Below, piece by piece: positions 24,001-38,200 of a DNA stretch of 64,000 bases. Below the pieces are notes generated by a model. The model searched no databases. It was not told the DNA's origin and worked only from the letters and a program-made list of their open reading frames with translations. Both the position numbers and the translations under genes were made by a program. Source of the DNA: Ricordea florida (taxonomy: Eukaryota; Cnidaria; Anthozoa; Corallimorpharia; Ricordeidae); the NCBI GenBank assembly GCA_949710005.1, contig OX453276.1, positions 35,005,947-35,069,946 of the forward strand, read 5' to 3'. Within the stretch, counting starts at the first letter, position 1. The number at the start of each line of letters is the position of its first letter.

Positions 24001-27000
24001 GAGTACTCTGACTAAAATACCCCCAGGGGGTACTCCCCTATAACAGTGTCTGGGGTGCTCGTCGGAAAATTTCGAGAACATCCCCAAAAGGAACCAGAAT
24101 CTTTTTTATGGGTGTGTCCTAAATTCCTTTCCATCCCCTAAAAAGCACCAGTTCATCAACAAATTAAATAACTGGCACTGCAAGTCTTAATAGTGATAAA
24201 GATAACTTTCGAACACTGGGGGATAACCTTAGTGCAGACCCCTAAAAGGTACCGAGACAACTCCAGCACCAGTCATTTTAGTTTTTGCACCCTAAGCTGA
24301 ACCAATCCACGAATTTAAACCCCTAAAAGGTACGAGGAGCACCCCCATCGCTTTTGTAGAGAAGTAACCCCCCCCCCCCCCTGGAAAATACCAAACCATT
24401 CAAGGTGTCATAAACCGCACAGATTGCATTTTGTAACCTCGCTCTCATTACCTTGTCTCTTTTTTGCTGTTGGTGAAACTATGTTGAAATTCTCGTCCAT
24501 TGCAAGCTCTCCCTGCGAACATCAAAAGAGTGTTGTAATTTTAAACAGCGTAAAAAGCGAGCATTTTGGGACATCACGCAAAAAATCTTCAAGTCGAATA
24601 GTGTTGTCCCTGTTTGCCACGGCTCTAACCCTTCGCTATATTAAACATTTATACATGTGATTTGTTTCGAATTTCATGCCAAGTGTCAACGGTTCTTAAA
24701 CAAATAAGCGCACCTCAGAATGGTTTTTGCTTTCTTGTTTTCCACTGAATCCAGGTGGCTAACGAGAGAAGGATAAATACAAAATTATTGAGCAATAAAC
24801 GTCAACATTTCGAAACGTTATTAAGTTGCGTCAGTAGTAGACACTAGACTCGTACATGTCGTAAGTTTCCTTAAGATGGGGACCTCACAAATATCGGTGA
24901 GTTGCTCTAGCAGCAGAGCTAAACCAGCCACTTACACTGGGAGCAAGTCAATACGGGTTCTTATCATATGACCCGTCCGGCCCCTCTCGCGCAATCCCAT
25001 AGAAAACTGAAAGCTGACGTGTCAACTAATCGGCTCCTGACGTGTGTAGGGCGGGACGGGTTGAGGTGAGCCGGTCTACAAAAAACCGTCCGTCGCTGGT
25101 GCACTTGTTCCCCTTTGTTGCGACGTAAACAAAAAAAATAAAACAAAACATTGAACAACAGAAATGAGAAAATAAGTCGCGCGTTTCGATGAATTGCGAA
25201 ATTCTTGTTCTGACTCGAAAAAATGAGGGAAAAGCTTTTATTGTAGGATCCTTTTTGTGATTTTTCTCGCGCGCGCCGAGCTATCGTTTCCTATTTGGAA
25301 TAAAAACAAATTTTCAAAAGTTAGTCAGTGGTCAAATGATAAAATGCTTATTGACTCAGCTGGGTCGCGGCCCGGACGGGAAAGTATTTGGCTCTCGTTC
25401 ATGACGCACGGCACTCGCTGCGGTCGGTCCGTACGTCATGACTTCAAACCAAATATTATCCCGTCCGGCTCTACCATTAAGTCAATAAGCAAATAATATA
25501 TGTCCGTGTTAGGAGTGATATCGACAAGGTATATGAAATAAATCTCCTGTTTTTACTTCGGATTGAAACGTAATTGAAGATTTGAGTTTCGCAGAATATG
25601 GTTATCGTGGCGTTAGCTCCATGACATGCGCAGTATTTACCTGTAACCAATCATGATGAAGGCACTCATCTGCTGTCATTCGTTGTCTGGAGAGAAAGTG
25701 GAAAGATGTTACCCAACGAATCGATGTTACGATTCCATCGAAGTTTGTAAATGTGCGCGACTTTGTTAGAACCATTAGCTATTGTTAGGAAACAGCGAAC
25801 GGTGGCGGTGCAGGCTAAAACGAGACCACAAGGCTTATCAACATGGTTGTACCTAAAACTTGCCCGCCTCAGTACAAAGATTTTCCGTAATTGTCTATAA
25901 AATCTCAAACGTGCTTAAAGAGTAAAAAAATCTCCGTTTTAGAGTTGCCTTTGTCTACAACAGAAGTTTATTTATCCGGCCAAACCTATAGCTTATAACT
26001 AGTAAATGTAAATGTTATTTTTCCATGTCGTAACCAAGTAACCTAGCAGAAATTTCTCCAGGGACAGAATGTTGTAGCGTGAATGACGTACTTAGGATTC
26101 TTGAGTAGTAACCGTCCAATGAAATCCTTGGCTTCTTTGCTGACATAATCAAAGACATCGGTGAACTGCCATCTTGCCTCAGTGATGCGAGTAAACGTTT
26201 CCGCCTCGCTCGAACACAGGAATGGAGAGTCACCACTCAACCTGAGAAAATGAACTGGCTGTTACTTATCAGGAATAGAAAAGGATTTCTGGTGGAAATA
26301 ATTTTATAATTCTCAGTCAAAACTACACCGTTTAATGCGAAACTACGAAAAACATTGGAAACCAACAAACACAGTTAGAGAGGAGGACCGGTTTAAAAAA
26401 ATTTAGTTATTTCACCCTCTTAGTCAACAACCTGCTTCCATCCTTAGTGCAAATATACGATTTTTCATGAAATAACATTGTTTTCAATGAGATCGTTTTA
26501 TTGAGGTCCAGGAGAGTTACCTCCTTAATAAATTCCCAAGCTAGATTTGCTCAGCCTATTTTTTGTAACCTTGCTAACATGGTAGCATAACATAATATGA
26601 TGCAAATGAATATATGAAAGACCATATATTTGAACTGCGGAGTAATATGTAATGACATTAATTGATCATCGCAGTTATGTACACAACGGGTATATTACGA
26701 ACTCACAACATGACCAGCTCCCAGTTGGCTTGATAGCTCAGTTGGTAGAGCACTGCTCCGGTATCGCAGAGGTCATGAGTTCGAATCCCGTTCAGGCCCG
26801 AGTTTTTTTTCAGGCTTTAATTTCACAGCTGCTAAGTTGTGTACATAACTGCGATGATCAATTAATGTCATTACATAATATAATATATGAACACAGTGTT
26901 GTACTTACATGATATAAGCTATGACCCCAATGGCCCTACAATTAAAAAAAGTCATGGAATTTCAATTAGACTCAATTAAATCATTTATTCATTTAAGAGC

Positions 27001-30000
27001 ATTAACAATTACATGAGCTGAGCTTGTAGTCCTCTATATTCTTTTCATTTCTTACCACATGTCGGCAGCAAATGTCACAGGTTCATAATTTACGATTTCA
27101 GGAGCTGAAAAAATTAAAAAATGTTATGTTGTTTTCTTGTTACTTATTCTAGAAACTCTACCTGAAATCATTTCAGTTATCATAAAGCAACTTACCTACG
27201 TATTCTGCTGTACCAAACGAGATTTTCGTTTCTAGTTGCGGGTCAAATTTCCTGGTCAGGCTGAAATCGATTAACTTGATTCTGGAACCACCTTCGTTCT
27301 TAAACATCACATTTTGTGGCTAAAAAAAAGTAAACTTATATAATAAAAATTGGAAAACGCTGTTGCAATATTTGTTGCTTAAGTCAAGAATAGTAGTCAC
27401 ATTCTACGCTCTATGTATTTACTGATCCTTAGTGAATGTTTCTTTACGCACACATTTCAACGTACAGGAATGAGCAACTAAACGGCCGCTTCATGTTTGC
27501 TAGGTACTGATCGCGTGCAAAACCTTACCATTCTCAAAGCTGATGATGTTGTTTTGCAACACCTTATCAATAGAAGGCGGATCGATGTCTCATTTTTACG
27601 CCTTTTGGAGTATTGGCTCCAAAGAAACCTTCAGCGAAAGAGAAGAGAGGTGTGGCGAAAGCTTCGAATATTTTTTCTTACTTTTGTGAAATGGATAAAA
27701 GGAACAAAATAGTAGGTCATAGTAAGTCGTAAAGGAATGAAGCTTTATAATTTGAAAAAGCTTTCATCACTATCCATGTATACCAGAAAACTCCATTTTA
27801 GGTCTTTCATTGCTACACCTTTCTCCGTTTGATAACTGCGCACTGTATCTGCTACACAGAGAGTAACTGTATCTGCTACACAGAGAGTAACTGTATCTGC
27901 TACACAGAGAGTAACTGTATCTGCTACACAGAGAGTAAACTAAATGATTCAAATTTCAAGAAAATAGAAGCACGTCTTACTTTTAGGTCAAGGTGCATAA
28001 ACTTGTTGTCGTGCATAAACTTCACGCCATCTAGCACCTGTCTCAGGATTTTGACGGTTTCACACTCGGGCAGGGAATCTCCATCGATCCGTGCGAACAG
28101 ATCTCCACCTCTGGCGCTAAAAACAAAGAATTCTTTAAAAGGTAATCTAAGACTCTAGAGATAGAGGGATGAAAAGTTACAATAACATTATTACCCAAGG
28201 TTTCCCTCCGGAAGCGAAACTACACAGAGTTAACAACACTTTGGTAGAGTCATGGTATGAATATGAAAGTACGCATTGTGCTTAGTGAGGTTGCCTTTAC
28301 GTACATGGATAAAAGTGAAACAAAGAACTAGCTTACATATCAACGAAATACCTCCTAAAATTCTCCGTGAGCGTTAGTCCTAGTACTGGGAATTAATAGT
28401 GCGAAAAGGTGTGTTTCAACAAATTACTTTTGATGACCCTAATATTCAGTGGCAAGTCTAGGAATAATGTCTTGCACTAAAATCAAAATTCAGAGTTAAA
28501 TTTCTCTGTTCACCAATTTTCGTCACATGTAAAGGGCTGCATTGATGTACGGTATGACTCACAATTTGACTGCGGAATTGAAAGGATGAACGGTTAAAAG
28601 CACGTGGTATGACTGCCAGTCAAGAGTGTGACAGAATAGGTTGATGAGGACTAGATAATAATAATCGATAATAATCGATTTATGGTTACGTACTACTCCA
28701 TGATAAGAATGATCTGTCTCGGCTCTTCAAAAGCGTCATAAAGCCTTATAAGGCGTGGATGATGCAATGCATTCATGACATCAATCTCTCGTTTAAATTC
28801 CGCTTTCTGACTGGGCCTCGCTTTGATGAACTTGGCACAAAATCGCGTTGCTGTGTCGAGTTCCACGCACTTCTTGACAATACCAAACCGGCCTCTGATG
28901 CAGAAAATAACAAAATAGCAAAATATATCAGATGAACACACCGGAGGAGAGCGGTTCGCGTAACTCCAACTGAGGAGCTCTGCAGTTCAAACCCTGGTAA
29001 CGGCAATGTGTTGTATTCTGAGAAACGTAACTCCACACTGTCTCTCTACATTTAATTGTTATAGGTTAATCAGAACCAGCGATGATCATGTAATGCTGAT
29101 GTTAACCCTGCGCAGGACTAGTATTCCATAGACGTGGGGGTGGGGGTGGGGGAAGAGGTTCCAGTAGTTTCATGCGCAGAAACCGAAATAATCTCAATGC
29201 CTGGGACTCCTGTGGTTCAAGCGGATCTAAGAACCTTTGTTCTGAAAGTTTGGTAATTCGGCAAAGTGCAAACCAAAGAAGCTTGAAGTAAATGGACGTA
29301 GATGCGATAAAGAAAACACACTATTTCGTCATCTTCTCTAAAAATTGAGGAACAATATACTTGGAATTTAAAATCACGGATTGATCAAATTTCTGTAATC
29401 ACGGGGTGATGCATGCGTCATTGATGCGTTTACCTGCCGATCTCTTCTTCAATGCAATAGTATGTTTGTACGTCACCGTCTCTAATTTCTACAAGCTCCT
29501 TCCGTACAATTTCGTCTTCTTCGTCTTCTGATTCTTCAGTTTCCTCTTCGTCAGATTTGCCACTATCGACTGCAAAATTAAATTTAGCTACTTCATTCCA
29601 ACAAATCGTTAGAAAGAGAAACAGTAGCTTTATAGTCACACGCAAGCACGTGTTGTTGTCGCGAAAAGCCTGTTTAACTCTAACAAAGTTTCATGCCTTT
29701 TACGTTCTCCCGATTCAAAGTGAAACTACATTATATATATCTAAGGTCTTCGTAAAATGATTCGTGGATTTTTTTGGCAATACCACATCATTTCTTGCGA
29801 TTCTTAGTCGATTTGTTGTTGACTTCTTGCAGGTGGGTGCTTCAATTCGGTGCTGAAATTATTGTAAGGAATTTTTTTTTTCCGCTTTATTTACAAACAA
29901 AATATTCCAAACCACAGGCATTACACTTTACTTTACTATTACCATATTTAACCGTCTCTGGATTACCGCGTCTTATACATAATACATAATTTTGAATATA

Positions 30001-33000
30001 TTTCATAAGTACAGTAAGAGTAACAGTAACAATTTTATTTATTTTTTAAAGAACAAATTACAATCTAGCCACACAGTCGGAAAATAGCTTTGCCAGTCTA
30101 GGCCGACTGTGTGGAGGACGCTTTTTAGATAATATAGACATAACACAGTTAAATACTCTTAGCAATGCATAAAGATATCATCGAGCAATTAAATTGTTTG
30201 AGAAAAAAAACGATTGGACTAAATTTGAAAAGAATAAAGAAGAGATGATGAGAGATCAAGATTTTGTTTTCAGATTTGGAATATTTCATTATTGCTGAAT
30301 ATTTAGTATCTTCATACATTTAATGCGTAGTGAAATGCCCCAAGTTATGACGTACCTTCAACAGTAAGCCAACCAGCACACGTGACCCTACCAGCCTCAT
30401 TCTGAGCCACACAGCAATATTCCCCAGTGTCGTCATCCTCACAGTCCCGAATGACGAGAGAGAACCGTCCGTTTCCGTTACTGATAAGCGATATTCTCTC
30501 ATTTTCTGTTACATCAACAGCGTTTTTAAACCACTCTAATTCACAAGGTGAGTCACCGTTGACCGCTACTTCAAGAGTAATGGTGTCATGTTCATTGGCA
30601 GTGACGTCAGTCAGTTCCTTCGTGAAGACCGGTACTTCTATAGAAAGTTCAACAGAGGGTAAGAAAATATCGACCCATATCAAATTGATTTTAACAGTGT
30701 CTGACCATACTTAACTTAAAATATGATTTCTCGAACGAGTTGATAACGTCAGTTGTATCCCCGTAAGGTGACAAGGAAGCTGACGCAAAAAAGGTATTAT
30801 AATTCCACCCACTCCATCCCCATCAAAGACATTCTCTTAATATTCGCCTCGAGACGTTTTTATGAATCTAGTTTCTTTCTTTTTTTTAATACAATAATGA
30901 AGGGAATAACATGAAGTACTCATAACGCTGTTTACAGACGCAAGATTACAATCTGTAAAATACATTGTTTCTCTGTAAAGAAAAAAAGTACAGAATCTAT
31001 GAATCTAGTTAATGAAAATCAGCAGAGTTGTGTAGCGACAGAGATCCTTTTATCTTATAGTTTCAGTCAAATAACGAAACTGAATATTAAACCCCCGAAA
31101 ATGAGAACTTTATTTCTTAGGCTAGGTATAGTATTGTGTGATGCCTTGTTTGTGTGTAGCCCATGAATAACTGAATACAATGCTCAGAAATAACGGTCAA
31201 AACTCGCTTACTTATACAACTGTCAGCAGCATCAGCATCCTCATCCGAATTGTCGCTTTTCGAGAGAACTAAAACAAGATGAATGAAGCGATCAACAGCA
31301 ATAAACTCAAACAAAGGCACGAAGTATTATTGAGATTCAAAACGAAACAAAATAATTTATTCCCATGAATTTTGACACAGTGAGTTCACAGTGGATTCAA
31401 TGAAGAGCGCTACTCACTGATGGAAGTAGCCAATCATTTGAAGAGTTGTTTGTGAAAAACAAGACTTATTTACCTTCAATTTTCAGATTACCAGAACAAG
31501 TGACCTTCCCAGCCTCGTTTCCAGCAACACAGGAGATCTCACCAGCGTCATCTTCCTTAGTGTCCCGGATGATGACTTCATGTCGGCCTTCACTGTGATT
31601 AACAAGCGACACTCGCCCAGTCTGAGCAAGTTTCTCGCCGTTCTTGAACCATTCCAGATCGTAATTAGAGTTCTGATCAAGGACGACTTCTAACGAAACG
31701 CTTCCTCCTTCACTTACAGAAGCGTCACCAAGCATTTTTATAAAAACTGGAGAATCGATATCTGAGGATAAAGAGAGAAAACAGAAATTTATTTTATCAT
31801 TTTTTGTTAAATGAAACTAGATTTTTGGTTTGATTAAAGGAAGAACTCCTTTCTTGGGACTGTTCAGTAACTTTCCAAAGAATGGTCACACTGCATGGTT
31901 TGATCCACAGATGAAATAGTTAGAACGACACTGTGTATTAAAACAAACGGTAGCTTTCCAGAAAAAGGGGGATGAAAATGTTAGAACCATACTGATTAGT
32001 GAAACTAGCAGCCCCAGAGCCGTTGTTCAAGTTTACCAACAGGGAGAGCTGTAAGTATTGAGAAAATCAACTTGATTCATTTTGTTCGACACTTCATGAC
32101 GCTAGAAATTGAACTTACGCATTGACGCTGGCTTTCCATCTTGCTTGATATCTGTTTCTAGTGGTTTATTAAATTTGGATTCGCCCTTTTTTTCACTGTG
32201 TCCTTCCTTTAGCTTATGAGAACCAGTCATTTCTTCGCCGAATGGTTCTCGAACAGTTCCCGAATGGTTTTCTTCCTCGGTATCAAAGTCCACTTCTTCC
32301 TCTTCTTCCTCTTCTCCGACGGAGGGCATGCTTGCTAAAGAAGCTGTCTCAGACGCAGTAGTTTTAAGGTTTATCAGAGAAGTGAAGTTGGATAATCGAC
32401 GAACCGCCACAAGTGCGTTCACAGATTTCTGTGAAAACAAAAATTAATTGCCTAATAAGCATAAAGTGCATTCTTTTTTATCATTTCGGAACGGAACAAC
32501 TTGCTTTTTTTAATTTCGACGAAAACAAGGCCTTGTTTTTTAGTTTGGGACCACACAAAGAACACACTAAAACTATGTTAAGCGCCTTTTGATTGCAGAG
32601 AATAACTACAATGAAACAAGAAACATAAAGAACGGTTCCGACGAGTATCGACAGTACGTAAGTGAAACATTCTTGAACACAGACAAGATTTCGTCCAACG
32701 ACTAAACCAGTATAACAGGGCTCAAAGTTCATTTTTGGCTTTGGGAGCACTTGTGCGACCAGGTGTAAATTTTTAGGCGCACTGCCGAAATTTTGGGCGC
32801 ACAGTTAAAAATTTTAGGCGCACAGCATCAAATTCTGGGAGAACCTACTCCAAAAGAATACTTAACGCTCCAAAACGAGCGACGCGGGCTTCGTATTGCA
32901 ATATGGGCCTGCTAGAGGTACTGAAAACAACAAAAACAAATAGAAAAATTTGGATATTTCACACAAGAGTTAAGCTTCGATATCAACCAATGATTGAACA

Positions 33001-35180
33001 GAAGTATCCTCTCTATCCGATATCTTGTTGTGTGCCTCACGTTTGAAATTTTGTTCACGACTTAAAGATTCTTAATTTTTCAACATCTGGGTATTCGTGA
33101 GAACTAGCACGAACTTTACTCATTTGGCTAGTTGAAGCTTTCTTTACAAAACGCAGCATTCTGTAACTGTTGTGCGCGAATAACGAGCGAACGATTTAAC
33201 GGCTCACTTCTAGTTTTCCGCTCTCCGCAAGGAACGCCTGCCACTATGACCCCCATTTGGTGACCAAGAAAACTAACGGCCTGCATTTCTGACTCGGACT
33301 AGCTTAACGGAAGCCCCAGTAAAAACAGAAAGCAATAGCTTAAAGACATTTGTTAGCCACCTTTAGCTCACCTTTACGTTGAACCAAAAGATAGCGAAAA
33401 TACTATTGTTTTTTTTTTTACATCAACTTGACTTCCCACTTTCAGGAATTATTACGTATTATCATCATTCAAGATAACAGAAAAGTTCCACACATTTCTC
33501 TTTTTGACCTGATCATCGATTGCGCAAGAAGCACGTGCTTCATTTCTTCCATTCCTTCATTTGCATGTGTCAGCGGAGTTGTTTACAACACAGAACGTGG
33601 GAAAAAAAATGAACGTTCGAGTTCGGAGAATCCACTGGGAAAATAGGCTTAAAGATGACGAACAGAACACACACCGATGAAAGGAAAATGGTGCAACTTT
33701 ATTACTTGGTGCCTGGTTGTGTTATATCTATGTTTATATTTATATTTATCAATCGGAGTGCGTTAGTATAGTCAGATGAGTAAGCACTAGAAAAGTCGCA
33801 CTGTACTTTGGTTTTTAAGGCGCAGTGGTGCGACTGCGCATAATTTTTTAGGCGCACAGCCAAAAATCCAGTCGCATATGCGACCAGTTGGTCGTTAACT
33901 TTGAGCCCTGGTATACATTGGATCAATATAAACAATTTCTACACATTTATTAAAAAAAGAGCTACGACATACATAAAGGAGAATTACCACTGTCCTGAAA
34001 TGTGAGTGAGGGCTAATTACATCATACATCGGAATTTGCGGATAAAGGTGCGTGTTTGTGCGTGTGTGCGTGTCAATGTGCGCGTTTACTTACCATCGAT
34101 GCTGCAGATGCAGTTTGGGCATCGAGCAACCTCAAACTGAGTTGGTTTAAAGTGCTTTGGTTAAATATACATTATTCTTATAAGTATCGATCTTTCTGTT
34201 AGTCATTGTAATTAATAATAATTATGACAATTAGTTGCTTGCACGAGTAATTTATAACGTGCTTTTTTACATCCATTTTGAAATCACTGGTGATCCGTGC
34301 AATTTGATTGGCTCATAGTAGTGTGATTTATTCACGAATCGCACTATCTTTGGCTCCAAATCGAATCTTTTTTTAGTCAATGAAAATAAACACAAGAAAT
34401 AAAACAACCAATCAAATGTACAATAAAATTTTGACACTTGCGTAACAAAATCCTTTAATAGGACTATTAAATTTTGCGATTTTAAAACTGGATGTAATAA
34501 AGTGGTAATTGAACTTCGTCTCGGGCAATTTTGGTCTGAAATCATACTTGGGATTTCAAATCGAACTCGCTCTGCGCGTTAGTTTGATATTTGAAATCAC
34601 GCGTACGGTTTCAGACCAAATTGCACTCCACTCAGTTCAATTACCGTTATTAATATTTGGGTGTTTTTATTTGCAAGTGAACTAAAGTCCTTTAAGTTTT
34701 AGTTGGTGAAGAACAAAAAAACATTAGTTGTTGGAATAGTGTTTTTCCTAGGACGTTAAGAACAAGTGTCGAAAGGAAGCAAACTCAACCACCCCACCCA
34801 CAGGAAAATGCTTTTTTAAAGTGCGGACATGAAACCAGTGCAAAGACCAATCACAAGACACCATGTGCAGACAGCTTCTGACGTCACTAACGCGTAATTG
34901 GGTTATATATCACTCTCGACTAACCTCTGCGGTCTCATCTTCAGTCCGCGGCCCTGTGTGTGTAGAGCACGCGCTTAAGCTGGGAATCTATGATTACAGG
35001 AAGTTGAGTTGGCGTGATCTGTGGTAAACTGGGCCTGAGTGTGTTTTCGTGTAAGGTTGACTGCCATTGTTAGTCCCAAAAAATAGGTTTATTGAGAAAA
35101 TAAGGTTACAATTGGGACTAATTAACAGTTAGACCCGTAGCCCGCAAGGGATACGGGTCAATAGAACATGAATGGGCAAC

Positions 35181-35211
<31 letters not shown>

Positions 35212-38200
35212 GTTGTTTTAGTATCAGCCAACTAGTCGGACAGAAAAGGCAATAATAAAGTTAGCAATTGCCAGTTGAAAAAATACTTATTTGGAAATAA
35301 AACGAAAGAACGCGTCACGAATTTCGCTACTCGAGGACTATTACTAATAGTCTTCTAGTAATGTAGCCAATCAGATTGCGGCATTTCCATTAGTCCACTT
35401 GTTGGGTGATACTAACATTCGATACCTAAATTAATTTTTGAGAAAGGACAGAACCGGTCATGATGGTTCGGTGTTACTTCGGAGTGGCGAATTGGAGTTC
35501 GAGATCCTATCGGCAATAATATCTCCTTTAAATAAAGTAATACTGAGGTAGCCACTCAAATACTAAATAAATTTTATACAATAATTTGGCTCATGGTTGT
35601 AATCACTAGTTAGGCAATCAGTGTGTATGAGGATTTCCCGCCGACAAGCGTTTCAAAGAAGAATATTCTAGAGCTCTTGATCGAAAGCCTCATTATATAT
35701 TTCCATGTCGTCAAACTATAAGCGGCAAATACAAAAGTAGGTTGTTCCTTTAACTGGTAAAACCTGTTAAGCGGGTTGTTGGTGGGTTTGGTAGTTAATT
35801 GTTGATTAGGTATAAGTAATTTATAAGTTATTTATTAACAAATCACTTCAAATCAACATTGTTAGTAATCAACGATTGATTGTTCATTACACCATTAAAA
35901 TCATCAAGTCAAATTAATTTACAAATTAAATTAATCTATAGATCAACATGTTTACTGATATTGATTGACAAAAAAAAAAGAAAAACTGAAGCAGTCATTT
36001 TATCATTGACTGAGCAGCTCTAAGGATCTTACCTGCCATCTTCTTTTTGCCAAAAACTGCTTCAGTTTTTTGGTGTTTATCTTAACAGCTCCTGCAGATG
36101 CACTTTTCTGAAAAAAAAGGAGGCAATTTATACATGCTTTGATGTACTGTTAGATCGAAACCCTATCAAGTTCCTTAAAATCATAGAGTTAAATTGCGTC
36201 GTTCGTTTCGGCACGAGAAATCAGGAAAAACACGAAACTGCTTTGAAAAAGCACGCTGTTTAGATTTTGCGCGCAATGTTTTCTTTGAAAGCTCAAACGA
36301 ACGAAGCCATTTACATGGTTATTTTACGCGAAAAGAGGATCTTAAACAGTAACACGTAAGGCTGTTGAAGAAATGCGGGACAACTATTTCCCTGATGCAC
36401 TATACTTTGTGTGTCAAGTCCGCTTGGTTCTAACCACTAAGCAACATGTACAAATTGATACATTGTCTTTTGACTGTCTTACCTCCATCCAGTCGTGTTT
36501 TAAGCTCTCATCAACAGTGTTGCGTTTTCTGTAAACAAAATGACGAACATATGTGGAATTAAAACCCTTTGATCAGATCGGCCAAACATTCCATTTGGAA
36601 AGAAAGATATACACCGCTTTCAGTGTATATATAGTTATTGTTTAGATATGTTAAGATTGTATATCACTAAACAAGTGTATCGGAATTGTAGTTTTTATTA
36701 TCTCGCGATCACAAAATTTAATGGTTTTTTGGGATACCTGTGTCGGGCCAGAATGCATTGGTGGCGGGAAAAGGAAAAAAACATGGCCGTCGCCACACTC
36801 AAGAAGAGCATTGTTAAAAACGCATAAAACACCATGTTGTAAGTGTTTTGTTGTTTGAATATTGATATTTGTTGTAAGGTTTAATAGTTATAAGTTTATT
36901 TGTAACTTTTCCTCAGGTTTTACCGCTTTTCTAGACGAGTTTTAGTAATAAACTAATACAGTGCGTTGAAACACATGGGAGTTTGCTCGATTCGAGTACA
37001 ACGCAGGGGCCATGGGGAAAGGGCTTTTTTCTTACTGCGCATTTTTTCCCTTTGCTAAACATCTTTGGTTGACCTCGGAAAAGTTCGGAATGCCATCGTC
37101 AATGTTCGAGAGCGTCGGCTAAAAATCGTAAAACGAAACCCACCTTGAGTTTTTCACTAGTAAGTTTGAAATGAAATCCTTAGCTTCATCGGAAATGACG
37201 TCAAAGCTTTCATCATCAAAGTCCCATTCAGCGGCTGTGACGTTAGCTAGGGTTTCATTGTTATCGTCACCAAGCAACGGAGACAATCCACTGAGACTGT
37301 TAAAGATATTGAAAAATATGAGGTGTGGTGCAGCTCTAAAAGTAAGCCATCCATTTACGATCATATTTAGCTAAATAAAATTGTTGTTGTTGTTGTCGTT
37401 AAAAGTATTAACCGTTACTCAGTTAGCTAACTTATTTAGTTAATGTTACATAAAAACTGAGGGGCAATGAACTTCAAACTTTTGCAGGTCATTGCCTTAC
37501 GCATGCTCAGACCGCGCAGAATGCTACTTTATTTTGTACTCAGTACTTACAGAATATATGCAATAACTCCAACGCTCCTGAAATCAAGAGAGGGTAACAA
37601 AAAACGTAAGTTACTCTTACACCAGGGAAGGTACTATGCATTTTATAAACTAATATTTACCTCAGGTACACGAAAATTTGTAAAAGGTACTAATCTTATC
37701 GTGTACCTACCACATGTCAGTTGCGAGAGAAATCGTGTCAAAATTAACTGCCTCCGGCGCTGAAAAAGAAAACACATCATAGAGTTCGAAGCCCAGGTTA
37801 TAATATAAACTATGATGATAGTAGTAATAATAATGTTAACAATTAATAATATGAACCGTATTTAATTAATAATATGAACCGTATTTAATTAACAATATGA
37901 ACCGTACCCATAAACTCAGGAGTTCCTTAATATTAATATTAACAATAAGAACCGTACCCATAAACTCAGGAGTTCCTTAATATTAATATTAACAATATGA
38001 ACCGTACCCATAAACTCAGGAGTTCCTTCATATTAACAATATGAACCGTACCCATAAACTCAGGAGTTCCTTCATATTAACAATATGAACCGTACCCATA
38101 AACTCAGGAGTTCCTTAATATTAACAATATGAACCGTACCCATAAACTCAGGAGTTCCTTCATATTAACAATATGAACCGTACCCATAAACTCAGGAGTT

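Larger units (their letters stand above)
32429..36032 (-). other. Gene 2 intron of 3.6 kb
   Basis: It holds a hAT-like element (32716-33910), a MITE D copy (34268-34647) and a MITE E copy (35124-35414). A possible cassette exon at 34094-34136 has a good donor but would shift the frame. Confidence 0.7.

Noticed and set aside
26727-26798. tRNA gene (Thr-like, GGT anticodon)
   Set aside because: Position 33 is C, the anticodon and T stems have mismatches, and flanking text matches a diverged copy at 41043-41175. It is a SINE head.
34094-34136. Extra 43-bp exon between exons 20 and 21 of gene 2
   Set aside because: It has AG and GT borders, but it would shift the frame and would split the well-matched calmodulin segment RRWQ/KSVNAL. 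At most a poison exon.
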